Source: an uncultured Duncaniella sp.
GTDB lineage: Bacteria; Bacteroidota; Bacteroidia; Bacteroidales; Muribaculaceae
NCBI GenBank assembly: GCA_910577255.1
Contig: CAJTMH010000003.1
Location: 421,592-485,591 of the forward strand
Length of the DNA: 64,000 nucleotides
Direction: 5' to 3'
Under the pieces are notes generated by a model, which saw only the letters and a program-made list of their open reading frames with translations, had not been told where the DNA came from and did no database searches. This document shows, piece after piece, positions 33,645-42,489 of the stretch; the first letter of the stretch is position 1, and the number at the start of each line of letters is the position of its first letter. A program made the position numbers and the translations under genes.

Positions 33645-35405
33645 TTATAGATTCTTAAGGAGCTTTCGTACATATATGCCAATGTTGGTTTCGTGCTTGT
33701 CAATACCTAATTTCTTGCGGATGGCACTACTGGTATTAACATGGCTACGTTTATTCATGTAATTGCCGACTTCCTTCCCTCGTAAGCCAATAGCGTAGAG
33801 GCATACATAATTTATCTCATCGGTGGTCAAGCCGTGGTCTACAAAATATTGTATGAAGTTAGGATGAGAAACCTGAAAAGCCAATCTGTTGGAGTTCATA
33901 AACTCATCCTTGTTTTCTGTGAGTTCCTTGATCCAAACATCATAAGGCTTCTCATATTGGTCATTATTGGTGATGTAACTTGCCAATAGTGAATTCAGCA
34001 TCTCAATGCGGACTTTTATTTCCCTCTGAACTTCCATAGGGAGTTCTTCCCTGTTACTAATGAGAGCTTTGAGGCTATCACTTTCATTTTCGAGAGCTTC
34101 CACCCTATGGGCTAGGTTTTCAGCTTCCAGAGCTTTATTGTCTCGTTCAAGCTGGAGATTTATGTTTTCAAGAACTAAGTTATCCTTTTCCGATTTTAGT
34201 TTAGCATTTTCAGCATCCTTCGCCCTTACTTTTTCAACGGCGAGTTCCCTTTTTGCTTTATTACTACGAACGAGTAACCATAATATCATAATCCCCATAA
34301 GAAGGACCGCTATACCACCAAAACATCCCCATATTATTCGAGATTTATGTCTTGCATCTTCTTGCGCTTTAAGTTCAAGAAGATGCTTCTCTTCAACAGA
34401 CTGAGCTTTTTGGCTAAATTTATGAGAGTTGATAGATTCGAGTCGACTACTGAAATCTTGATATACAGCAAGTGCTTCCTGGTAGTATCCTAAATCTTTA
34501 AGTATAGGAAATTGAATGGCTTGATACTTGAGTGTATCATATCCAATATTGAAGTTATTTATATTTTCAAGAGTTTGCATGGCCAGCTCATTATTCCCTA
34601 ACTTATGATGAGCTGAGGCAAGATTAAGAAGGCTGTTTAAATCTAATTCGGAATAACCTTGTGACAAAGAAACGAGATTTTCTAAATCCTCTTTTGAACC
34701 AAAATTAAGTGTATGAGATAAGTTATATCCATAAAACATGCTCTTTTCTGTGTCGCTAAGTGGAGAAATACGACTACATAAATTTATAATACTATCTCCT
34801 ATGGCCTTGTTTTTTAATAATATTGAGCCGTTTAAGGCATTAAGCAAACAGTCAAACTCCAGTTTGGGAAGTCCGAGTGTGTTGTAAATGTTAGCCGCTT
34901 TTAAATGACAATCTGTATAACTATTAAAGTCGTAGAACTCATTATATAATCCTCCTTGAGCTACAAGTAGCCGGGCTATACAAAGAGAATCGTCACATGT
35001 AGATATAATATCTGTTCCTTTTACAAATGAATTTAGGGCTTTATCTCTGTCTCCTTGATTTTGGAATATCCGTCCTTGATAGTAATAGGTCCTTAACTGT
35101 TCATTCGGAGTCCCATCTGATAAATAGTATTCAATGGCAGGCTGAAGTACCTCGAATGTTGTTGTGTCGATACAGTTCTTATCGAGAGCCATTGACATTA
35201 GAAGCGCATACTGTGCTTCTTGCTTTTTGCTATATAGTTTCCTCTTGTCAATGGTGGATAATAGTGTTAACGCTGAATCCGGATGAGACTCCATCAACGC
35301 TTCTGCTCGATAAAGCGTTTCTTGTTCCTTTGTTCTGGAACAAGAGATAGTACTACAAGCTAATAATAGTAGCATGAGTACAAGGGTATTATGTGTAAAT
35401 TTCAT
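33645..35405 (-). CDS. Membrane-spanning TPR regulator with LuxR-like C-terminus
   Basis: 586 residues. The lipobox-like ACSTISC near residue 22 indicates a lipoprotein-type or cleaved signal. Residues about 25-330 are TPR-like helices facing the periplasm (AEALMESHPDSALTLLSTID). One transmembrane helix lies at about 350-372, then a coiled coil (about 375-445, rich in Lys/Glu/Asn). The cytoplasmic C-terminus ends with LTTDEINYVCLYAIGLRGKE and SSAIRKKLGIDKHETN, a helix-turn-helix region like those of Bacteroidetes LuxR-type regulators. It probably senses an envelope signal and acts on DNA at the membrane. The target is unknown. Confidence 0.8.
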   Translation of the reverse strand: MKFTHNTLVLMLLLLACSTISCSRTKEQETLYRAEALMESHPDSALTLLSTIDKRKLYSKKQEAQYALLMSMALDKNCIDTTTFEVLQPAIEYYLSDGTPNEQLRTYYYQGRIFQNQGDRDKALNSFVKGTDIISTCDDSLCIARLLVAQGGLYNEFYDFNSYTDCHLKAANIYNTLGLPKLEFDCLLNALNGSILLKNKAIGDSIINLCSRISPLSDTEKSMFYGYNLSHTLNFGSKEDLENLVSLSQGYSELDLNSLLNLASAHHKLGNNELAMQTLENINNFNIGYDTLKYQAIQFPILKDLGYYQEALAVYQDFSSRLESINSHKFSQKAQSVEEKHLLELKAQEDARHKSRIIWGCFGGIAVLLMGIMILWLLVRSNKAKRELAVEKVRAKDAENAKLKSEKDNLVLENINLQLERDNKALEAENLAHRVEALENESDSLKALISNREELPMEVQREIKVRIEMLNSLLASYITNNDQYEKPYDVWIKELTENKDEFMNSNRLAFQVSHPNFIQYFVDHGLTTDEINYVCLYAIGLRGKEVGNYMNKRSHVNTSSAIRKKLGIDKHETNIGIYVRKLLKNL

Positions 35406-35715
35406 AAAATCTTACAATGTTACTATGTTGCTTATATACCGGGATATCGTATTTCTTCTTATGGCAACAGGTGATATAAACTGAAAAACTACTTCAATTG
35501 GGCTATGTGGACTGCAAAATTACAGAAATTAATTGGATTTAATGACCGACCCACGAAAAATGTTGACTCCGTGATAGTTTGTCAAAATAATCAGTCTTGT
35601 ATGCGCGGAATCGGCCTCCTTGGTCCGGTGACGCATAAAAATAGCTGCCATCGCAGGTGCCGGATAGCGTATGCGGTGACAGCTGTAGGATTATGGCTGT
35701 ATCTGGCCGTAGGGG
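35406..35715. other. Intergenic gap upstream of the TPR regulator
   Basis: Contains a candidate leftward -7 box TAATTTTG (35522-35515), about 110 bp upstream of the regulator ATG, without a clear -33 element. The rest shows only imperfect inverted repeats near 35640-35690 and no coding sequence I can support. It marks the right edge of the AT-rich island. Confidence 0.45.
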
Positions 35716-38124
35716 CTATTTGATAGTCACTGTAAGGCTGTCAGCTACATTCCATGGCGTGTTTACTGTCACGGTTGATGTCTTGCGGTCATATTTCCAT
35801 GTCTTGCCTGAAGCCTTCTTGCCATTTATAAGCACCTCCGACGGGTTGCCGTTCACAAGATGGATCACAAATTTCATCTGCTTGGACTTCGGGGCATCCT
35901 TATAGGTGCCTTTGGCGTCGGCGGTGATTGTTATTTCGTCGAGTGTGGCATCACCCTTGAACGTTATGAGCGAATATGAGTTGTCGGAGAGAGAGGTGGT
36001 GGATGTGCGGTCATCCTCATACATCACATATTCCGATTCTCCGAGATATGGATAATAATTCACTGTGTAACGGTCGGTGCGGTAGTCTCCGGTGTTGGTC
36101 ATATCATAGTCAGCCCTTGGTATGAACGCTCCGGCGCGGACGAAGAGTGGCAGCATTGAAAGAGGTGCGTCATAGGTTATCGTATCACCTCCGTGGTAGA
36201 ATGAGGTGGGATTGTTGTAGTCAACCCAAAGTCCGTCGGGAAATACTATCTCGCGCGATGTGGCGCCACGTGTCACGACCGGTGCCACAAGTACATCTCG
36301 TCCCCAAAGATACTCGTCGGTGATGTCGTCGTACTTTGATGAGCCTTCCGAGTAATAATTGAGTGGACGCACCAACGGTTGGCCGTCGGCGGCATTTTCA
36401 TAGGCAAGGGTGTAATTGTATGGGAGCCAGCTGTAACGTTCTTTGATAAGAGGCAATATGATATCCTGCTGGTCAGGATAATTATATGGCTCGGCGGTCC
36501 TCTGTGCATGTGTGCGCAGGACCGGGGAGAAAGTTCCCAGCTGCAGCCATCTTACATAAAGTTCCGGATCATAGGGTTCGGCCGGGTCAATGGCGAATCC
36601 TCCCACGTCATGGCTCATGTAGCCAAGTCCGCTAAGACCCGAGTTGAGCATGATGGTGATTTGAGGTTGCAGGCCACCCCATGAGCGTGACACGTCGGTC
36701 GACCATGGGAACACACTGTAGCGTTGCAGTCCTGTAGTGCCACCACGCATCATCGTCATGAGACGGCGATCGGGAAATTCCTCTTTGAACAGATTGTAAA
36801 TAATGGCGCTCCAGTCATTGCCATACAGATTATGGTATTGGCGGGCTGTCAGACCGTTTGCATGGTGTCCGGCTTCAGGATGGACTTCCGGCTCCCCGAG
36901 GTCGCCCCACCATCCTCCCACACCTTCAAGTGTGAGTTGCTTATAGCGGTCATTGAGCCATTGGCGTGTGTCGGGATTCGCCATGTCAAACATGCCACCT
37001 TCTCCTACCCATATAGTCACTTCCTGCGGCTTCCCTAAGGAATCCTTGACCAGCATTCCTTTTTGGGCAAGCTCATTATAGTTGGCAAGCCCTTCGCCGT
37101 TACGTAATATATAAGGCTGCGATATGATGACAGTGTTCACCCCCTTCTTGTTCAAATCGGCAAGCATCTTGCGGTGGTCGGGCCACTGTGATGGCTCCCA
37201 TGCCAGGCGCCCCATGTCCTGCTCTTTGCCATACCAATAGAGGTCAAGCACTATGCCGTCAAGGGGATACCCTGCACGTTTGAGTGTGTCCACCACTCCA
37301 AGAGTTTCTGCCTGTGTCCGGTATCCGTATTTTGAAGTGATATATCCAAGGGCCCAGAACGGAGGCAAGTCTTGGCGGCCGGTGAGCTTTGACAACTCCC
37401 TCGTCACGTCGGCAAGTGTGGAGGAGCCGTTTATGAAATAGTAGGATATTGGTGTAGTGGATTCACTTGTGTAGACAATCGGGTTGCTCATCACCATCTC
37501 AGCCGCAGCGAAATCGTCGAACACAACGGCATATCCATTTGACGACAGGAAAAGCGGCATGGTGATGTTCATCTGCTTGATGCGCTTATCACCGGCAGTG
37601 TAACCGTAATTCTGCTTGTTATACATCACCAGTGTGTCACCTGCGAGATTGAAAGAGTAACCGCGTTCGCCAGCTCCATAGAAACTCCCGCTGCCCATAG
37701 TAGAAAGTGAGAGTTGCTGACGTCCCTCGGCGAGTGCGCGCAGTCCGTTATCGCTTATGGCACGGTTATGTCCGGCGGTTATGTCTACCTCGCCTGTAGA
37801 GGTGTTTACTCTCACGGTCACCCCTGAGCCTGTGGTGAGAGTCCGGATGCCGTTTATCTCACTTATGCTGCATTTCACTTTCTCGGGGTTGAGTACCGAG
37901 GTCGGTGTGGCCGGGATTTTATCACCCTCCGGCAGATTGGTCACTTTGATGATATTGTCGGTGAGAGGTGTCACTATCACGTCACGGCCCGATGCCGTGG
38001 TGATGTCGATATGGTCACGCTGCTCCTGCCGGCGGATTTCGGCGGCAGTGGTGACAGTCATACAGCCCAACAAGCCGACAATGGCCGTCAGGATTACCTT
38101 TCGTGGAAGATTGGAATATTTCAT
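35716..38124 (-). CDS. Glycoside hydrolase family 31 enzyme
   Basis: Secreted retaining alpha-glycosidase or transglycosidase, 802 residues. A signal peptide (about 1-28) is followed by the N-terminal beta-sandwich (about 40-240) and a (beta/alpha)8 barrel (about 250-600). GIVLDLYWYGKE and GGWWGDLGEPEVHP carry the expected catalytic aspartate region. The C-terminal beta domains end in a DUF5110-like part. The GDLGEPE form resembles GH31 enzymes with alpha-glucosyltransferase activity rather than WxDxxE alpha-xylosidases; this is a weak hint. It is monocistronic with a -7 box TATTTTTG at 38154-38147. Confidence 0.9.
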   Translation of the reverse strand: MKYSNLPRKVILTAIVGLLGCMTVTTAAEIRRQEQRDHIDITTASGRDVIVTPLTDNIIKVTNLPEGDKIPATPTSVLNPEKVKCSISEINGIRTLTTGSGVTVRVNTSTGEVDITAGHNRAISDNGLRALAEGRQQLSLSTMGSGSFYGAGERGYSFNLAGDTLVMYNKQNYGYTAGDKRIKQMNITMPLFLSSNGYAVVFDDFAAAEMVMSNPIVYTSESTTPISYYFINGSSTLADVTRELSKLTGRQDLPPFWALGYITSKYGYRTQAETLGVVDTLKRAGYPLDGIVLDLYWYGKEQDMGRLAWEPSQWPDHRKMLADLNKKGVNTVIISQPYILRNGEGLANYNELAQKGMLVKDSLGKPQEVTIWVGEGGMFDMANPDTRQWLNDRYKQLTLEGVGGWWGDLGEPEVHPEAGHHANGLTARQYHNLYGNDWSAIIYNLFKEEFPDRRLMTMMRGGTTGLQRYSVFPWSTDVSRSWGGLQPQITIMLNSGLSGLGYMSHDVGGFAIDPAEPYDPELYVRWLQLGTFSPVLRTHAQRTAEPYNYPDQQDIILPLIKERYSWLPYNYTLAYENAADGQPLVRPLNYYSEGSSKYDDITDEYLWGRDVLVAPVVTRGATSREIVFPDGLWVDYNNPTSFYHGGDTITYDAPLSMLPLFVRAGAFIPRADYDMTNTGDYRTDRYTVNYYPYLGESEYVMYEDDRTSTTSLSDNSYSLITFKGDATLDEITITADAKGTYKDAPKSKQMKFVIHLVNGNPSEVLINGKKASGKTWKYDRKTSTVTVNTPWNVADSLTVTIK

Positions 38125-38259
38125 GGATATAAAATTTTACGCGACACAAAAATAGTAAAAATCATCGAACTATTCTAATGCGCAGCGCTTTATATCCAAA
38201 AAAATTAGAGACGAGAGACCCAATAAATGTTAACGTCCCGCGTCTCTATATGGCTATGT

Positions 38260-38808
38260 TCATTTACCGTCCCATTTGTTGAAATGCACTCTTGACGGCT
38301 CCCATTTGTCGTGCGGCTTCGGTGTATGGGCCGGATAGCCTATAGGGATGATGTTAAGTGGCACTATTTCGTCGGGAATATCCAGGATGTCATGTACCGG
38401 ATTCTCTCGTTCGGCGTGTGGATAGACACAGGTCCATACGGCACCAAGTCCGAGGGCTGTTGCGGCTATCAGCAGGTTTTCAGAGGCGGCTGAGAGGTCC
38501 TGGACCCAGAGCGAGTCATCTGTGCCGGGGAGAAAGCGGGACTTGTTACCGCAGATCACAATGGCAAGGGGTGCCTTGGAGAGCATTTTGGCATAGGGGA
38601 GGGCATCGGCAAGTCGGTCCAGGAGATCCCTGCGGTCCACAACGATAAATTCCCATGGCTGTTTGTTGACGGCCGAGGGGGCCGCCATGGCCGCGTGAAG
38701 CAATGTGTCCACGGTTGCACGGTCTACTTTCCTTTCAGTGTCATATATGCGGACACTTGTGCGAGAGAGTATGGAGTTGATTGTCTGATTGTCGGTGGTT
38801 GTGTTCAT
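38260..38808 (-). CDS. Nitroreductase family protein
   Basis: FMN-dependent oxidoreductase of the NfsB/NfnB-like fold, 182 residues. The N-terminal ILSRTSVRIYD is the FMN-phosphate RxSxR-type motif, with AAMAAPSAVNKQPWEF near residue 35 and the glycine-rich ALGLGAVWTCVYP near residue 125. Physiological substrate not determinable. It sits alone between the GH31 gene and typA. Confidence 0.9.
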   Translation of the reverse strand: MNTTTDNQTINSILSRTSVRIYDTERKVDRATVDTLLHAAMAAPSAVNKQPWEFIVVDRRDLLDRLADALPYAKMLSKAPLAIVICGNKSRFLPGTDDSLWVQDLSAASENLLIAATALGLGAVWTCVYPHAERENPVHDILDIPDEIVPLNIIPIGYPAHTPKPHDKWEPSRVHFNKWDGK

Positions 38809-38896
38809 GATTTCACTTATAGTTCAATAAATTGTCTCCGGAACCGATGATGATATCAGGTTCCGGTTATAAAACCTTTGTGCCGTTATAAAAGTT

Positions 38897-38940
38897 CAAC
38901 CTGCCGGAAGTCGGCACAGTGTGCTCCTTCCGGCAGGTTG
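38897..38940 (-). terminator. Terminator of typA
   Basis: CAACCTGCCGGAAG (38897-38910) pairs perfectly with CTTCCGGCAGGTTG (38927-38940), a 14-bp stem with a 16-nt loop. AACTTTTATAA follows on the minus strand. It lies 27 bp past the typA stop. Confidence 0.85.
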
Positions 38941-38967
38941 ATATGATGTGTGTGCGGCAGGTCGCGC

Positions 38968-40767
38968 TTAGTTCTTGTTGGCGCGTTTGCGTTCGAGTTC
39001 GTCAAGTATGATTTTGCGAAGACGCAGATGATGAGGTGTCACTTCCACATACTCATCTTCCTTGATGTATTCAAGGGCTTCTTCAAGCGAGAATACCACA
39101 GGCGGGATGATGCGGGCCTTGTCGTCGGCTCCGCTTGCACGCATGTTGGTGAGTTTCTTTGACTTGGTCACATTGACCACGATGTCATTGTCCTTGGCGT
39201 TTTCGCCTACCACCTGGCCGGCATAAACCTCTTCCTGTGGGAAGATGAAGAAGCGGCCGCGGTCCTGAAGCTTGTCTATGGCATAAGCATAGGCGGTGCC
39301 GGCTTCCATGGCGATGAGTGAACCGTTGGTTCGGCGCTCTATGTCACCTTTCCAGGGCTGATATTCATGGAAGCGGTGTGCCATGATGGCTTCACCTGCC
39401 GATCCTGTGAGCACATTGTTGCGCAGACCGATGATGCCGCGTGAGGGAATGAGGAATTCCATGTGGATGCGGTCGTTTTGAGTGGTCATCGACACCATTT
39501 CGCCTTTTCGGCGTGTTACCATATCGATGATTTTCGATGAGTACTCCTCAGGAACGTTGATGGTGAGCATTTCGACCGGTTCGCACTTCTTACCGTCGAT
39601 CTCCTTGATGATTACCTGTGGCTGTCCTACCTGAAGTTCGAAACCTTCGCGGCGCATTGTCTCGATGAGCACCGAGAGGTGGAGCACACCGCGGCCAAAC
39701 ACCGTCCATGTGTCCTCATGGTCGGCTTTGGTGACGCGCAGAGCGAGGTTGCGGTCAAGCTCCTTGGTGAGGCGGTCGGCTATGTGGCGTGAAGTCACAT
39801 ATTTGCCGTCACGCCCGAAGAAGGGACTGTCGTTGATGGTAAATGTCATCGACATGGTGGGCTCGTCGATTGCTATGCGTGGCAGAGGCTCGGGATTATT
39901 GATGTCGGCCACAGTGTCGCCGATTTCGAAACCTTCGATGCCTACGAGCGCGCAGATGTCGCCGCTCTTCACCGATGCCACTTTCTTGCGTCCCATGCCT
40001 TCGAAGGTATGGAGCTCCTTGATTTTCTGTTTCACCACCGATCCGTCCTTTTTGCAGAGGGCTATTTCCTGACCTTCGCGGAGTTCGCCACGATGCACAC
40101 GTCCGATGGCTATACGTCCCACGTAGGTGCTGAAGTCAAGCGAGGTGATGAGCATCTGGGCGTCGCCCTCTATCACTTCCGGCTCGGGTATATATTCGAT
40201 GATGGCGTCGAGGACGGCTGTGATGTTGTCGGTAGGGGTGTTATAGTCGGTGCTCATCCAACCCTGTTTTGCCGAACCGTAGATGGTGGGGAAGTCGAGC
40301 TGGTCCTCGGTTGCGTCGAGGTTGCACATCAGGTCAAACACCATCTCCTGCACCTCGTCGGGGCGGCAGTTGGGTTTGTCCACCTTGTTGATTACCACTA
40401 CCGGTTTCAAGCCCATCTGAATGGCCTTCTGGAGCACGAAGCGTGTCTGTGGCATAGGACCTTCAAATGCGTCAACCAGAAGCAGACATCCGTCGGCCAT
40501 GTTGAGCACGCGTTCCACCTCGCCTCCGAAGTCAGCGTGCCCCGGAGTGTCTATGATGTTTATTTTATATCCGTTGTAGTTGATGGAGACGTTTTTTGAG
40601 AGGATTGTTATGCCTCGTTCACGTTCCAGGTCATTATTGTCGAGGATAAGTTCACCCGTTGTCTGATTGTCGCGAAACAGCTTCCCAGCCAAAAGCATTT
40701 TGTCAACGAGGGTGGTTTTCCCATGGTCCACATGGGCAATGATGGCGATATTTCTAATCTTCTGCAT
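38968..40767 (-). CDS. typA: Ribosome-associated GTPase TypA/BipA
   Basis: Translational GTPase acting in ribosome assembly and stress adaptation. G1 is AHVDHGKTTL, G3 DTPGHADF and G4 NKVDKPN; the EF-G-like domains III and V and the BipA-specific C-terminal domain (about 480-599) complete the protein. At 599 residues it is normal length. Monocistronic, with promoter at 40823-40853 and a strong terminator. Confidence 0.97.
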   Translation of the reverse strand: MQKIRNIAIIAHVDHGKTTLVDKMLLAGKLFRDNQTTGELILDNNDLERERGITILSKNVSINYNGYKINIIDTPGHADFGGEVERVLNMADGCLLLVDAFEGPMPQTRFVLQKAIQMGLKPVVVINKVDKPNCRPDEVQEMVFDLMCNLDATEDQLDFPTIYGSAKQGWMSTDYNTPTDNITAVLDAIIEYIPEPEVIEGDAQMLITSLDFSTYVGRIAIGRVHRGELREGQEIALCKKDGSVVKQKIKELHTFEGMGRKKVASVKSGDICALVGIEGFEIGDTVADINNPEPLPRIAIDEPTMSMTFTINDSPFFGRDGKYVTSRHIADRLTKELDRNLALRVTKADHEDTWTVFGRGVLHLSVLIETMRREGFELQVGQPQVIIKEIDGKKCEPVEMLTINVPEEYSSKIIDMVTRRKGEMVSMTTQNDRIHMEFLIPSRGIIGLRNNVLTGSAGEAIMAHRFHEYQPWKGDIERRTNGSLIAMEAGTAYAYAIDKLQDRGRFFIFPQEEVYAGQVVGENAKDNDIVVNVTKSKKLTNMRASGADDKARIIPPVVFSLEEALEYIKEDEYVEVTPHHLRLRKIILDELERKRANKN

Positions 40768-40822
40768 CTTATTTATTTACCTTATGGCGTTGCGATGTGA
40801 GTCGACGCTGATTTTTCGGGTG

Positions 40823-40853
40823 CAAAGGTACGATTTTTTTGCTTAACGGCAAA
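40823..40853 (-). promoter_or_regulatory. Promoter of typA
   Basis: The minus strand has TTTG (40853-40850), 19 bp, TACCTTTG (40830-40823), 56 bp before the typA ATG. Confidence 0.75.
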
Positions 40854-41004
40854 AAGATTATGGAGTTTGTTAAATTATATGAAAGCACCGGGGTGAATGT
40901 GCAATAAACAGGGGTGGAAGTTAGTTAAAATAAGAACGTGTTTTACATAAAAATGGCGGTATGCCGCGTCATCAGTTCAAAAAAATCAATCCAATAGGCA
41001 GTAA

Positions 41005-42459
41005 ATGAATATTTCAGCACGCAAGTGTCCTTCTCTCTCTGTTTCCCTCATTCCTGTAGTTTGCCTCATCGTGGGGCTTGTTTCCATTGTGGTGTTGCTC
41101 GGTGCGGATGCCGTGCAGACTTATAGTCAGGGTGTGCTCCTTGCAGCCGCCTTCATTTGTCTGGCCATCGCTGTGGGCTATATCCGCCGTCCGTGGAGGG
41201 CGTTGCGCATTGGTATGGTAAAGAGTGCCGTGCAAGTGCTTCCCACCATTCCCATCCTGTTGATGATTGCCACCGTGTCAGCCACATGGATGATGTCGGG
41301 TGTGGTTCCGACTCTGATATGCTATGGGTTGCATCTTCTCGAACCTAAAGTATTTCTCATCACGGCGTGTGCGGTGTGTGCGGTCATCTCAGTGCTTAGC
41401 GGTAGTTCATGGACCACCATCGCCACCATCGGTGTCGCATTTATGGGGATAGGAACTGTGTGGGGTTACAGCCCGGCATGGACCGCAGGGGCCATAATCT
41501 CAGGCGCTTATTTCGGTGATAAGGTGTCACCTTTGTCCGACACGACCGTGCTTGCGTCATCCACATGTGGAGTAAGCCTATTCCCGCACATACGTTACCT
41601 CATGTGGACCACAGTGCCGGCTATGGTGATCGCTATGATTGTCTTCGGTGTCGCCGGCGTGTTCACTTCTATTGAAAGCGGTGAGCAGTCACACAATATG
41701 GTGGCGCAGCTCTCCGACACATTCAATATCACACCTTGGACACTGCTGATTCCCGCCGCAACGGTGGTTCTGATAACGCTGCATCTCAACACGGCATTGA
41801 CGCTTGGCCTGAGCACCATCATGGGGATAATAGGCATTTTTGTATTCCAGCCTTCCGTGTTGCATATTCTCGAGGGGGATTCTGCCGGCTCGTGGATGAC
41901 CCATCTTGTCACTATGTGTAACATATTGCTTACTGAAACATCCCTCTCCACCGGGAATGAACTTCTTGATTCGCTTGTGACCACCGGAGGCATGGAGGGG
42001 ATGCTGCCCACCATATTTCTGATTCTAAGCGCTATGGTTTTCGGCGGTGCGCTGATGGGGTCCGGGATGCTTTCGACCATCACGCATGCGGTGGTGAAGC
42101 GTGTCACCAAGCCGTCGGCTTCGGTGTCATCCACTGTGGCTACCGGACTAATGCTTAATGCATGCACCGGCGACCAGTATCTGTCAATAATCCTCAATGG
42201 AAACCTCTACCGCAACCTGTATAAGCGCAATGGGCTGGAGAGCCGTCTGTTGAGCCGTTCCATAGAGGATTCCACTTCTGTCACTTCGGTGCTTATACCA
42301 TGGAATTCATGCGGCCTCACACAGTCGGCGGTGCTCGGTGTGGCTACCCTTACTTATCTTCCTTACTGTGTGTTCAACATCGTGAGCCCATTGATATCTA
42401 TAGCATTCGCTGCCATCGGATTCCGCATCCGCCCCGAACGTAAGCGCGTCATGGCCTAA
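41005..42459 (+). CDS. NhaC family Na+/H+ antiporter
   Basis: Integral membrane protein of 484 residues with about eleven hydrophobic segments. Family features include SGSSWTTIATIGVAFMGIG, GAYFGDKVSPLSDTT (the charged substrate-path region) and SIEDSTSVTSVLIPWNSCG near the end. It probably exchanges sodium for protons, linking the sodium gradient made by Nqr to pH balance. Related NhaC-like proteins can carry malate/lactate or tyrosine, so the substrate is inferred. No operon partner. Confidence 0.87.
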   Translation: MNISARKCPSLSVSLIPVVCLIVGLVSIVVLLGADAVQTYSQGVLLAAAFICLAIAVGYIRRPWRALRIGMVKSAVQVLPTIPILLMIATVSATWMMSGVVPTLICYGLHLLEPKVFLITACAVCAVISVLSGSSWTTIATIGVAFMGIGTVWGYSPAWTAGAIISGAYFGDKVSPLSDTTVLASSTCGVSLFPHIRYLMWTTVPAMVIAMIVFGVAGVFTSIESGEQSHNMVAQLSDTFNITPWTLLIPAATVVLITLHLNTALTLGLSTIMGIIGIFVFQPSVLHILEGDSAGSWMTHLVTMCNILLTETSLSTGNELLDSLVTTGGMEGMLPTIFLILSAMVFGGALMGSGMLSTITHAVVKRVTKPSASVSSTVATGLMLNACTGDQYLSIILNGNLYRNLYKRNGLESRLLSRSIEDSTSVTSVLIPWNSCGLTQSAVLGVATLTYLPYCVFNIVSPLISIAFAAIGFRIRPERKRVMA

Positions 42460-42489
42460 GATGGCCGATGGCGGGGCGGCAGGTGGTAA

